A DNA stretch of 6,371 nucleotides from Sedimentisphaerales bacterium (GCA_030636065.1 DAOVXR010000108.1:1-6371); one strand, 5' to 3'; shown: positions 1 through 6,061, numbered from the stretch's first letter. Made by a program: numbers and translations. Notes: generated by a model from the letters alone, not told the origin.

Positions 1-46
1 CAGGCGATGGTCTTGTAGGGTGGGGTCTTACCCCACGCGTTTTTCT
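1..46. repeat. Palindromic repeat, GTAGGGTGGGG variant
   Basis: The core is a 6-bp stem, GTGGGG (20-25) and CCCCAC (31-36), with loop TCTTA, preceded by GTAGG-like sequence and followed by a T-run. It is a diverged relative of the TAGGATGGGCTTTAGCCCAT units at 2909-2939 and 3053-3083. The first 11 bases, CAGGCGATGGT, recur exactly at 3034-3044, also just ahead of a hairpin unit, so the repeat is larger than the hairpin alone and probably continues left of the window. The stem followed by GCGTTTTTC could also act as a rho-independent terminator for a gene to the left; that is inference. Confidence 0.6.
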
Positions 47-49
47 TAC

Positions 50-136
50 GCCCTGAAAGGGCAAAATAGAATAGCCCAGGGCAACGCCCTGGGTAACGAA
101 GCAAACAAACATTTTAAGCCCTGAAGGGGCGAAATA
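50..136. repeat. REP-like palindrome cluster
   Basis: Three palindromes sit in a row. Two are near-identical short hairpins, GCCCTGAAAGGGC (50-62) and GCCCTGAAGGGGC (118-130), each followed by an AAATA sequence (GCAAAATA and GCGAAATA contexts). Between them is a perfect 8-bp stem, CCCAGGGC (75-82) and GCCCTGGG (86-93), with loop AAC. The A/B/A arrangement resembles repetitive extragenic palindromes that are scattered in many copies in some genomes and moved by REP-associated tyrosine transposases. No such transposase is in this window, and copy number in the genome cannot be seen here. Confidence 0.7.
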
Positions 137-168
137 AAGTAACCTGAAAAAAGTGTGAACGGTTACTT
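137..168. promoter_or_regulatory. 8-bp inverted repeat before the gldF-like gene
   Basis: AAGTAACC (137-144) and GGTTACTT (161-168) are perfect inverted arms separated by 16 bases. The right arm ends 17 bases before the ribosome binding site of the first gene and is followed by an AT-rich stretch (TTATATTTTATATGATAAT) where a -10 element could lie. No good -35 match is visible. It could be a dimeric repressor operator or a leader hairpin. Its sequence differs from the neighbouring REP-like units, so it is listed separately. Function is inferred only from position and symmetry. Confidence 0.35.
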
Positions 169-184
169 ATATTTTATATGATAA

Positions 185-190
185 TAGGAG
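185..190 (+). promoter_or_regulatory. Ribosome binding site deciding the gldF-like start
   Basis: TAGGAG lies 8 bases before the ATG at 199. An in-frame ATG at 178 lies upstream of this site and has no such sequence before it, so translation most likely begins at 199. Confidence 0.7.
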
Positions 191-198
191 TTTTTTAT

Positions 199-930
199 AT
201 GAACGGTTTCTGGACGGTTTGCAAGAGGGAGCTTAAGAGCTACTTTACGACCCCGGTAGCTTACGTTTTCCTGGTGATCTTTTTATTTTTCGCGAGTTAC
301 CTTCCGTTTAAGGACCAGTTTTTCGAACTTCGTCAGGCGGACCTGCGGCTGTTTTTTCATTGGATTCCTATGCTGCTGGTTTTTATGGTGCCGTGTACTG
401 CGATGCGGCTTTGGTCGGAAGAGCGTAAGAGCGGTTCTATCGAGTTGCTGTTGACTTTGCCGATCACTGTCCCTCAGGCCGTGTTGGGCAAATTCGTGGC
501 TGCCTGGCTTTTTATCGGCCTTGCGTTGGCGCTGACCTTTCCGATGCCGATTACGGTAGCTTATCTTGGCACTCCGGACTGGGGCCGGATTATAACCGGT
601 TATGTTGGAAGTTTTCTTATGGCCGGTGGTTATCTTGCGGTTGGCTGTTTTTTTTCCGCTCTCAGCAAAAACCAGGTCATCAGTTTTATTCTCGCTGTGG
701 TTGCCTGTGCTGTTTTGCTCTCGGCGGGACTGCCGACCACTCTGAATTATCTGTCTAATTTTTTGCCGATGGGCCTGGTCTCGGCCGTTGAGAGCATGAG
801 TTTTCAGACCCACTTCGATTCTATCCAGCGGGGCGTATTGGAGTTTAAGGACCTTTCTTACTTTGTCCTGCTTATTATCGGTTGGGTCTGGGGCTGCACT
901 ATCGTACTGCAAGAAAGGAAATCCGCCTGA
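199..930 (+). CDS. gldF: GldF-like ABC-2 transporter permease
   Basis: This 243-residue protein is the membrane-spanning subunit of an ABC-2 type (export-type) transporter of the GldF kind. The N-terminus (CKRELKSYFTTPVAYVFLVIF, residues 8-28) matches the family pattern of a short basic amphipathic segment leading into the first membrane helix. About six hydrophobic segments are visible near residues 19-38, 51-69, 95-115, 131-153, 158-177 and 218-237. The stretch MRLWSEERKSGSIELLLTLP (69-88) is the conserved ABC-2 signature (R-x-x-EE-x-x-x-G-S/T-x-E-L-L-x-T-x-P), thought to contact the ATPase. Length is normal for the family. Its stop codon overlaps the start of the GldG-like gene by one base (TGATG), implying translational coupling and one operon. 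The ATPase partner is not in the window and probably lies to the left, beyond the repeats at 1-136. In Bacteroidota GldF serves gliding, but homologues occur widely in non-gliding bacteria, so the substrate here is unknown and the symbol is by homology only. Confidence 0.85.
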   Translation: MNGFWTVCKRELKSYFTTPVAYVFLVIFLFFASYLPFKDQFFELRQADLRLFFHWIPMLLVFMVPCTAMRLWSEERKSGSIELLLTLPITVPQAVLGKFVAAWLFIGLALALTFPMPITVAYLGTPDWGRIITGYVGSFLMAGGYLAVGCFFSALSKNQVISFILAVVACAVLLSAGLPTTLNYLSNFLPMGLVSAVESMSFQTHFDSIQRGVLEFKDLSYFVLLIIGWVWGCTIVLQERKSA

Positions 931-2900
931 TGAACAGAACTCTTAGAGCTATAACAGCCGTATTATTAGTCGGCGTCATTATGTTTTGCGCTATTAGTAT
1001 TGGCCAAAACATCGGCCGTTCATGGAAAGTCGATGTTACCGAGGGCCGGATATACAGTCTCAGCGACGGTTCCAAAAGGATACTGGACAAGCTCAATCAG
1101 CCGATATCTATCAAGCTGTACTACGCCAAGACTGCCGCCCTGAAGGCCCCCGACGCTATCCGCCAATTCAATGAGTATTACTTCTTTGTTAAGGCGCTGC
1201 TGGAGGAATACGCTGCCTACGCTGGCGAGACGATTGACTTCCAGGTGATTGACCCGCGTCCGTTTTCCAATGAGGAACAGGAAGCCATGCGGTATGGCCT
1301 GAAACGATACCAGATCACCGAAGATGAAAACTTTTTCTTCGGGCTGGTTGCCAAGACTCAATACGGAGCGGTCAAGTCGATCAATATCTTTACACCTGAC
1401 CGGCAGAATTTTGTTGAATACGATATAAGTTACCTGCTCGACACGCTGATCTCACGGTCAAAACGCAAAATCGGGATACTGAGTTCCCTGCCGGTTATGG
1501 GCGATGAAATGAGCGGTTACATGGCTCAGATGATGCAGATGCAGAGAAAGCAACCACGGCCCCCGTGGCTGATTGTGCGGCAGTTGAAACAACAGTACGA
1601 AGTACACAAAATCGAAAAAGATGTGGACGAAATAAAAGATGTCGATTTGTTGATGGTGATTCACCCTAAGGACCTGCCGGAAAAGACACTCTTCGCAATC
1701 GATCAGTTCGTGCTTCGGGGCGGACGCACGATTGTATGTGTCGATCCGCATTGCTTTATGGATCAGCCGCCGCCCCAGTCGCAAATGAACCGACAGATGC
1801 CGTCGCAAAAATCAGATCTGAACCAATTACTGTCACACTGGGGCGTGGAAATGCCGCAGGGCAAATTCGCCGGCGATAAAGACCTGGCCCCGGAAATACC
1901 TTCTCAACGGCCGACAGGGCGACCGCAAAAGTTAATTGGGTTACTGAACCTTGTGCCGCCGGAGTGTTTCAATAGTGAAAATATCGTAAGCTCAACCCTG
2001 AATAATGTACGGCTGCTGTTCAGCGGCGCACTGGAAAAAGTCGAGCTTAAAGAAAATGAACAGCAACGCTATCGAATTGAACCGCTGTTACAGACCACGC
2101 AAAAAGGTAATACCTTCAAGGTGGATAACCCTTATGAACTGATGCCGCAAATGTTCGGTAGCGGACGCCTGATGAAACATTTCACGCAAGGCGATAAGCC
2201 GGTAATGATGGCATGTATGATAACAGGCCAATTCGAATCGTGTTTCCCGGAAGGTATCGAAATACCCGAAGAAAAAGATGACAGCGAGCCAAAGACGGTT
2301 CGCAAAACCGGCCTGACGGAAGCAGCGGAAGGTACGGATTGCACAGTGGCGGTTTTCGCTGATGTGGACTTTATCAGCGATTCGATTGCCTACCAGCAGA
2401 CATTCTTCGGCACGGCTGTTTCGGGTGATAACAGCGGTCTGCTGTTGAACACAATCGAAAATATCAGTGGTTCTGGCGACCTGATTTCTATTCGCAGCCG
2501 CGGCAACTTCCGCCGGCCGTTCACGCGTGTGGATGAAATAGAAAAAAAAGCGGAAGAAAAAACCGCCGACCAGGAAGCCGAGATTCAGGCCGACATCAAA
2601 AAAACGCAGGATGAATTAAGCAAAATCGTCAGTGAGCATAAGAGCAAAGGCGAAATGATTATTGATGCCACCGAGTTTAACAAGGCAACATCGAAGCTGC
2701 AACTAAAGCTGAGCGGGGCAAATAAAAAACTGCGGGACGTGCAAAATCAACGCCGTCAGGAGATCGAAGCGTTAGGGATAAAGCTGCGAAACTTCAATAT
2801 GTTACTTGCGCCGGCGGTTATTTTGATAATCGCTGTTGCGATGAGCATTCGCCGTAAAGTACTTCGCAGGCGATATATCAGCCACGCCAGCGATGCGTGA
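930..2900 (+). CDS. gldG: GldG-like ABC transporter auxiliary protein
   Basis: The 656-residue product has the full GldG/ABC_transp_aux (PF09822-type) layout. A membrane helix (about 7-26) is followed by the family signature VDVTEGRIYSLSDGSKRIL (34-52) and then PISIKLYY. PPWLIVRQLKQQYEV (211-225), and VDLLMVIHPKDLPEKTLFAI with the following DQFVLRGGRTIVCVDP (238-273), match the family's central domain. Residues 477-536 carry the conserved C-terminal block (DVDFISD, then LLLNTIENISGSGDLISIRSRG and RRPFTRVDEIE). A charged, probably coiled-coil segment (534-620) leads to a second helix (624-640) and a basic cytoplasmic tail. Topology is therefore a large extracytoplasmic domain anchored at both ends. 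The Met/Gln-rich stretch at 193-208 looks like a flexible linker. The ATG at 930 was chosen because AAAGGAAA (914-921) precedes it by 8 bases and the reading starts at the stop of the permease gene; the in-frame ATG at 882 lies inside the permease gene and would add 16 residues unlike the family. It works with the permease; its substrate is unknown. Confidence 0.88.
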   Translation: MNRTLRAITAVLLVGVIMFCAISIGQNIGRSWKVDVTEGRIYSLSDGSKRILDKLNQPISIKLYYAKTAALKAPDAIRQFNEYYFFVKALLEEYAAYAGETIDFQVIDPRPFSNEEQEAMRYGLKRYQITEDENFFFGLVAKTQYGAVKSINIFTPDRQNFVEYDISYLLDTLISRSKRKIGILSSLPVMGDEMSGYMAQMMQMQRKQPRPPWLIVRQLKQQYEVHKIEKDVDEIKDVDLLMVIHPKDLPEKTLFAIDQFVLRGGRTIVCVDPHCFMDQPPPQSQMNRQMPSQKSDLNQLLSHWGVEMPQGKFAGDKDLAPEIPSQRPTGRPQKLIGLLNLVPPECFNSENIVSSTLNNVRLLFSGALEKVELKENEQQRYRIEPLLQTTQKGNTFKVDNPYELMPQMFGSGRLMKHFTQGDKPVMMACMITGQFESCFPEGIEIPEEKDDSEPKTVRKTGLTEAAEGTDCTVAVFADVDFISDSIAYQQTFFGTAVSGDNSGLLLNTIENISGSGDLISIRSRGNFRRPFTRVDEIEKKAEEKTADQEAEIQADIKKTQDELSKIVSEHKSKGEMIIDATEFNKATSKLQLKLSGANKKLRDVQNQRRQEIEALGIKLRNFNMLLAPAVILIIAVAMSIRRKVLRRRYISHASDA

Positions 2901-2904
2901 TCGG

Positions 2905-2939
2905 GTCCCGTAGGATGGGCTTTAGCCCATGCTGTTTGA
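2905..2939 (+). repeat. Composite repeat module A, copy 1
   Basis: The 16-base near-palindrome ATGGGCTTTAGCCCAT (2915-2930) folds as a 7-bp stem with a 2-base loop. Positions 2909-2939 are identical over 31 bases to 3053-3083 (same orientation). Positions 2905-2935 are identical over 31 bases to the reverse complement of 6067-6097. The unit starts five bases after the stop codon of the GldG-like gene. No T-run follows the stem, so it is not a typical terminator. Confidence 0.85.
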
Positions 2940-2948
2940 GATTAGCCT

Positions 2949-2984
2949 GGGTGCCACCTTTCTGTATTTCAGAGAGGTGCTCTT
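2949..2984 (+). repeat. Composite repeat module B, + orientation
   Basis: This 36-base stretch is identical to the reverse complement of 6026-6061. It contains an imperfect hairpin: CACCTTTCTG (2955-2964) and CAGAGAGGTG (2970-2979) pair over 10 positions with one G-U wobble around loop TATTT. It follows module A by 13 bases, the same order as in the inverted copy near 6026-6097, where the spacing is 5 bases. Confidence 0.85.
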
Positions 2985-2996
2985 AATAAGAACTTA

Positions 2997-3015
2997 TGCC
3001 ACACGGTGGGTGGCA
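2997..3015. repeat. Short hairpin TGCCAC/GTGGCA
   Basis: TGCCAC (2997-3002) and GTGGCA (3010-3015) form a 6-bp stem with a 7-base loop. The right side contains the GGGTGGCA sequence that also appears, on the other strand, at 6207-6214 and 6247-6254. It is part of the repeat block filling 2901-3083, between the GldG-like and DUF4340 genes. Confidence 0.45.
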
Positions 3016-3033
3016 GCGTCTGATGTATGTCAT

Positions 3034-3083
3034 CAGGCGATGGTATTAGTCACGTAGGATGGGCTTTAGCCCATGCTGTTTGA
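3034..3083 (+). repeat. Repeat with CAGGCGATGGT box and module A, copy 2
   Basis: CAGGCGATGGT (3034-3044) matches positions 1-11 of the window. It is followed at 3053-3083 by a 31-base exact direct copy of 2909-2939, 144 bases away, including the hairpin ATGGGCTTTAGCCCAT at 3059-3074. The copy ends immediately before the ribosome binding site of the DUF4340 gene, so the hairpin would lie in that gene's mRNA leader about 10 bases from the Shine-Dalgarno sequence. The repeat also supplies an in-frame but probably unused ATG at 3073. Confidence 0.8.
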
Positions 3084-3084
3084 C

Positions 3085-3090
3085 TGGGAG
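3085..3090 (+). promoter_or_regulatory. Ribosome binding site deciding the DUF4340 start
   Basis: TGGGAG lies 9 bases before the ATG at 3100. The earlier in-frame ATG at 3073 lies inside the repeat and would add MLFDWEYDL, nine residues encoded partly by repeat DNA, so 3100 is preferred. Confidence 0.6.
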
Positions 3091-3099
3091 TATGATTTG

Positions 3100-4221
3100 A
3101 TGAGTAACAGGAACTTGAAAATATTAGCGGTAGTGGCGTTGGCGATGATTATCTGGGCGGTTGTGCAGTCGAAGATTGCCAATCGTCCCACGATGGTAAC
3201 AACTCTGAACACGCCTCTGATCCAGGGACTGGTAACCTCGAATATCGACAGTGTCGCACTAAGCCGTGGCGAGGACAATGCGACCCTGAAGAGGCGGGAG
3301 AAAAAGTTTGTCGTAAAAGACAAGGATAATTATCCCGCGACAACGGAAAAAATAAACAACCTGATGGCTTCCGTACTTGACATTCACGTGAATGAATTGT
3401 TCACAAGCAACCCCGAAAATCACGAGTCCCTTGAGGTAACAGAGGAAAACGCTTCGAGTGTGGTGAAGTTTCTGGACAAAGAAGGAAAACTGCTGGTTGG
3501 AGTAGTGGTCGGCAAACGGGAGCATGAAAGAAACACAACTTATGTCCGACGGCTGGTTCAGGATAAGGCGGAAAGTGATAAGGTCTATACGTCTTCGAAT
3601 GTTCCCTGGCTGCAAACCTCGGCGATGAGCTTTATCGACAAGCGACTTTTCAAGGTTACGAAGAAGGACATATCGCGAGTGTCGGCAGGAGGACCCGATG
3701 GGACGTATCGTATCAAAGCCGACGAGAACGACAAGATTACAGTGCACAAGGTCATACCCGAAGGTAAGAAACTAAAGGGCACCGATTACGAGAATGTTTT
3801 CACTGCTGTAACCGATCTGGAATTTGACGATGTCCAAAAGGAATCGGATAAAACAGCCGACCTCAAATTCGACCGGGTGTTTGTTTGCGAATTGAAGGAC
3901 GCTACTATTGCCACGTTTAAGTTGGCCGAGAAGGACGATAAGAACTATGTAAAATGTGAGGCCGAATATACCGGCGATCTGAATATCACAAAAAAAGATG
4001 TAACAGACGCGTCAGAAGAGGAGCTGAAAGAGAGCGAAGCCAAATTCCTGGCACGTGATGCGGCGGTCGATTTTACCAAAAAGCATAAAGGGTGGATATA
4101 CCAGATCAGCAGTGGGAAGGCGGGGAACATGACAAAGAAATTCTCTGACCTGCTCGAAGATAAGGAAGAAAAGAAAGCAGAAGAGAAAGCAGAAAAAACG
4201 CAAGAGAAGAAGACCGATTGA
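3100..4221 (+). CDS. DUF4340-domain membrane-anchored protein
   Basis: The 373-residue product begins with a short basic segment (MSNRNLK) and a single membrane helix (about 7-24), with no lipobox or clear cleavage site, so it is probably a signal anchor with the remainder outside the cytoplasmic membrane. The DUF4340 pattern is seen at about 68-150: a K/R-rich strand (KKFVVKDKDNYPA), a helix (TTEKINNLMASVLDIHVNEL), SNPENHESLEVTEENASSV (103-121), then VKFLDKEGKLLVGVVVGK and TYVRR. A second, more divergent region (about 185-345) looks like a repeat of strand-rich units. The last 25 or so residues are almost all Lys, Glu, Asp and Ala and are likely disordered. DUF4340 genes commonly follow gldF/gldG-like genes, which fits a role as an accessory of that transporter; the biochemical role is not known. 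Here it is separated from the GldG-like gene by 199 bases of repeats, so it may be cotranscribed or may have its own promoter. Confidence 0.8.
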   Translation: MSNRNLKILAVVALAMIIWAVVQSKIANRPTMVTTLNTPLIQGLVTSNIDSVALSRGEDNATLKRREKKFVVKDKDNYPATTEKINNLMASVLDIHVNELFTSNPENHESLEVTEENASSVVKFLDKEGKLLVGVVVGKREHERNTTYVRRLVQDKAESDKVYTSSNVPWLQTSAMSFIDKRLFKVTKKDISRVSAGGPDGTYRIKADENDKITVHKVIPEGKKLKGTDYENVFTAVTDLEFDDVQKESDKTADLKFDRVFVCELKDATIATFKLAEKDDKNYVKCEAEYTGDLNITKKDVTDASEEELKESEAKFLARDAAVDFTKKHKGWIYQISSGKAGNMTKKFSDLLEDKEEKKAEEKAEKTQEKKTD

Positions 4222-4509
4222 TACCTGAAAAAATGGTTTTGGAATTGATGTAAGTCGTTATTTTTCATGTCAGAAAACTGGCATAAGTCTTTATTCCACG
4301 TTAAAGGTGGGTTTTTCACTTTTGGTCGATTTTATTCAAAAATGGCCAGAAATGCCCGGAAACCGTTAATTTTTTGAGATTTTCCGGAAACGGCGGAAAA
4401 TTATTTCATCAAAATGAACGGTTTTCGCGGGGTTTCGGCACAATTTAGCTAAAATTGGACGGTTTTCGAGCAAAGACAAAATGGCCAAAAAATGTTAAGG
4501 TTACAGACC
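4222..4509. other. Convergent intergenic region, AT-rich, imperfect repeats
   Basis: No gene is visible in these 288 bases between two convergent stop codons. The stretch holds duplicated short sequences: ACGGTTTTCG at 4418-4427 and 4459-4468, each preceded by an AAAAT-type run, and AAAATGGCCA at 4339-4348 and 4478-4487. It also contains a perfect palindrome TTTCCGGAAA (4381-4390) and an inverted repeat CAATTT/AAATTG (4441-4446, 4452-4457). On the - strand a weak 4-bp hairpin (4498-4510) precedes a TAACATTTTTT run just after the ubiD stop and might help end that transcript. No open reading frame with a ribosome binding site was found. Confidence 0.5.
4267..4316 (+). terminator. Possible terminator hairpins after the DUF4340 gene
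   Basis: Two hairpins follow the stop codon at 4221. ATGTCAG (4267-4273) and CTGGCAT (4278-4284) form a 7-bp stem with one G-U pair around AAAA. Then CCAC (4296-4299) and GTGG (4307-4310) form a short stem directly followed by GTTTTTC, the T-run expected of rho-independent termination. The second stem is short, so confidence is modest. Confidence 0.4.
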
Positions 4510-5961
4510 TCAAATTCCATAATCGGACCAGCGGTTGTCCACCATTTTCTTTATTTCGTCCGGCATTATTATTTCCGGCGGCCATGATCGTTTAATCCCT
4601 TCGCCCTCGATTTTGCGAGTGGCGTCGATGCCCATCTTACTGCCGGCGCACAAAAACGGCGCCGCGTGATCGAGCGCATCGACCGGCCCATCGACAACAC
4701 AACAATCCCGACGTGGATCAACATGGGCGCCTACATGGAACAACACCTCGTCCGTATTTTGTACGTCCACGCCCTCGTCCACAACAATAATAAACTTACT
4801 GAACATTAACTGTCCCATCCCCCAGATTGCGTGCATTACCTTTCGTGCATGATAGGGATATTCTTTCTTAATGCTGACGAAACAGAAATTGTGAAACACG
4901 CCATAAGCCGGCAGATGATAGTCTGATACTTCCGGCAGGAACATTCGCACCAACGGCAGAAAAATCCGCTCAGTCGCCATGCCCATATAATAATCTTCCA
5001 TCGGCGGAATACCTACAATCGTTGCCGGATAGACAGCGTTTTTTCTCATTGTGATTGCCGTTACAGTGAACCGCGGAAACATCTCCGGCATACTGTAATA
5101 ACCTGTATGGTCTCCGAACGGTCCTTCTTCAACCAGGTCCTTTGGGTCGGCATAACCTTCGATCACAATATCAGCTTCGGCTGGAACCTCCATATCGATA
5201 GTAACGCATTGTGTCATTCTGACCGCCTTTTGCCGCAAAAACCCGGCGAACATAATCTCGTCTATTCCCGGCGGCAGCGGCGCCGTGGCAGCGTAAGACA
5301 CAGCCGGATCGCCACCGAGAACAATCGCGACCGGCATTTTCTCACCGGCCTTTTCATAACCGCGACAGTGACCAGCCCCGTCGTGATGAACCTGCCAGTG
5401 CATTGCGCAACTATGTTTGTCTAACTGTTGCACCCTGTACATTCCGACATTTCGTTGGCCGGTCTCGACGTCCTTACTATAAATCCCGGCAAGAGTGATA
5501 AACCGTCCGCCGTCCAGCGGCCAGCACTTCAATATTGGCAGCATGTCAAGCGATGCTTCTTCGCCCTTATAAACAATTTCCTGACATTCACCTTTTTTAA
5601 CTACCTTTGGAATATAGCCGGCAAGCTGGGCCAGTTCCGGCAGCTTTTTCAACTTGGCCATCAATGTCGCGGGCGCTTCCGGTTTAATCATCTCCGCGAT
5701 TCGCTCGGCTGTTTCCGAAAAATCCTGTACTCCCAGCGCCCGACACATCCGAGCCTTACTGCCAAAAGCATTTATCAACAGCGGCAACTCCGACCCCTTC
5801 ACATTCTCGAACAGTAGCGCCTTGCCGCCGGCTTCGCTCTTCATCACCCGATTTGCTATCTCGGTAATTTCAAGTTCCGGATCGACCTCGACCGCTATCC
5901 GCACGAGGTCGTCCGACTGTTCCAACTCTACAATGAATTCATTTAAATTTCGGTATGCCAT
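4510..5961 (-). CDS. UbiD-family prenylated-FMN decarboxylase
   Basis: This 483-residue enzyme belongs to the UbiD family, which reversibly decarboxylates aromatic or alpha,beta-unsaturated acids using prenylated FMN made by UbiX. Length matches bacterial members. Expected metal and cofactor ligands are visible: Asn171 and Arg176 in RNVGMYRVQ, His192 in WQVHHDGAG, and Glu235 in PGIDEIMFAGFLR. The catalytic acid pair appears as Glu279 and Asp284 in EEGPFGDHTGYY, matching by spacing the Arg/Glu/Glu network of fungal Fdc1. LGGDPAVSYAATAPLP (215-230) and GSKMGIDATRK (440-450) are further family blocks. No residue expected for activity appears missing. The start at 5961 has AGGA six bases upstream and gives the normal N-terminus MAYRNLNEF. 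Longer in-frame starts (6000, 6111) lack a ribosome binding site, and the 6111 start would read through repeat DNA. The substrate cannot be told: quinone-pathway decarboxylation (ubiD or menaquinone type) is plausible, and other aromatic acids are possible. No ubiX is in the window. Confidence 0.88.
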   Translation of the reverse strand: MAYRNLNEFIVELEQSDDLVRIAVEVDPELEITEIANRVMKSEAGGKALLFENVKGSELPLLINAFGSKARMCRALGVQDFSETAERIAEMIKPEAPATLMAKLKKLPELAQLAGYIPKVVKKGECQEIVYKGEEASLDMLPILKCWPLDGGRFITLAGIYSKDVETGQRNVGMYRVQQLDKHSCAMHWQVHHDGAGHCRGYEKAGEKMPVAIVLGGDPAVSYAATAPLPPGIDEIMFAGFLRQKAVRMTQCVTIDMEVPAEADIVIEGYADPKDLVEEGPFGDHTGYYSMPEMFPRFTVTAITMRKNAVYPATIVGIPPMEDYYMGMATERIFLPLVRMFLPEVSDYHLPAYGVFHNFCFVSIKKEYPYHARKVMHAIWGMGQLMFSKFIIVVDEGVDVQNTDEVLFHVGAHVDPRRDCCVVDGPVDALDHAAPFLCAGSKMGIDATRKIEGEGIKRSWPPEIIMPDEIKKMVDNRWSDYGI

Positions 5962-5967
5962 AAAATG

Positions 5968-5971
5968 TCCT
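5968..5971 (-). promoter_or_regulatory. Ribosome binding site deciding the ubiD-like start
   Basis: On the - strand AGGA is followed by six bases (CATTTT) and then ATG at 5961. The alternative ATG at 6000 is preceded by TTGCCGCAG, which has no purine-rich site at proper distance. Confidence 0.6.
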
Positions 5972-6025
5972 GTCTTATATTCTTTGTAACATTTAGCCAT
6001 CTGCGGCAATTTAGAAAAATCTTGC

Positions 6026-6061
6026 AAGAGCACCTCTCTGAAATACAGAAAGGTGGCACCC
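6026..6061 (-). repeat. Composite repeat module B, inverted copy
   Basis: This is the reverse complement of 2949-2984, identical over all 36 bases. Read on the - strand it lies 65 bases upstream of the ubiD-like start codon and can form the same 10-position hairpin. If the ubiD promoter is farther upstream, it would be part of the mRNA leader. No clear -35/-10 pair was found between this repeat and the start codon. Confidence 0.85.

Noticed and set aside
150..185. Sigma-70 promoter for the permease gene
   Set aside because: Several -10-like AT strings exist but no matching -35 at a suitable distance, so no specific promoter is called.
178..198. Earlier in-frame ATG for the permease gene (MIIGVFY extension)
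   Set aside because: It lies upstream of the TAGGAG site at 185-190, which is correctly spaced for 199, and the family N-terminus fits the 199 start.
283..912. 209-codon open frame on the - strand inside the permease gene
   Set aside because: It is antisense to conserved permease sequence; the highly basic, Gln-rich translation is what the reverse of hydrophobic codons gives.
882..929. Earlier in-frame ATG for the GldG-like gene
   Set aside because: It is inside the permease coding region, and the 16 added residues do not resemble the family; 930 has a good binding site and a coupled stop/start.
1458..1808. Open frame on the - strand inside the GldG-like gene
   Set aside because: It is antisense to a well-supported gene, its translation is rich in His/Arg typical of a shadow frame, and it has no recognisable domain.
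2915..2930. Rho-independent terminator after the GldG-like gene
   Set aside because: The stem is stable but is followed by GCTGTTTGAG rather than a T-run, and identical copies sit in leaders before genes.
2905..3083. CRISPR array
   Set aside because: Only two 31-base direct copies 144 bases apart, with other repeats between them and no uniform spacers or cas genes.
5107..5989. Three + strand open frames across the ubiD-like gene
   Set aside because: They are shadows of the conserved - strand UbiD sequence and show no family features or ribosome binding sites.
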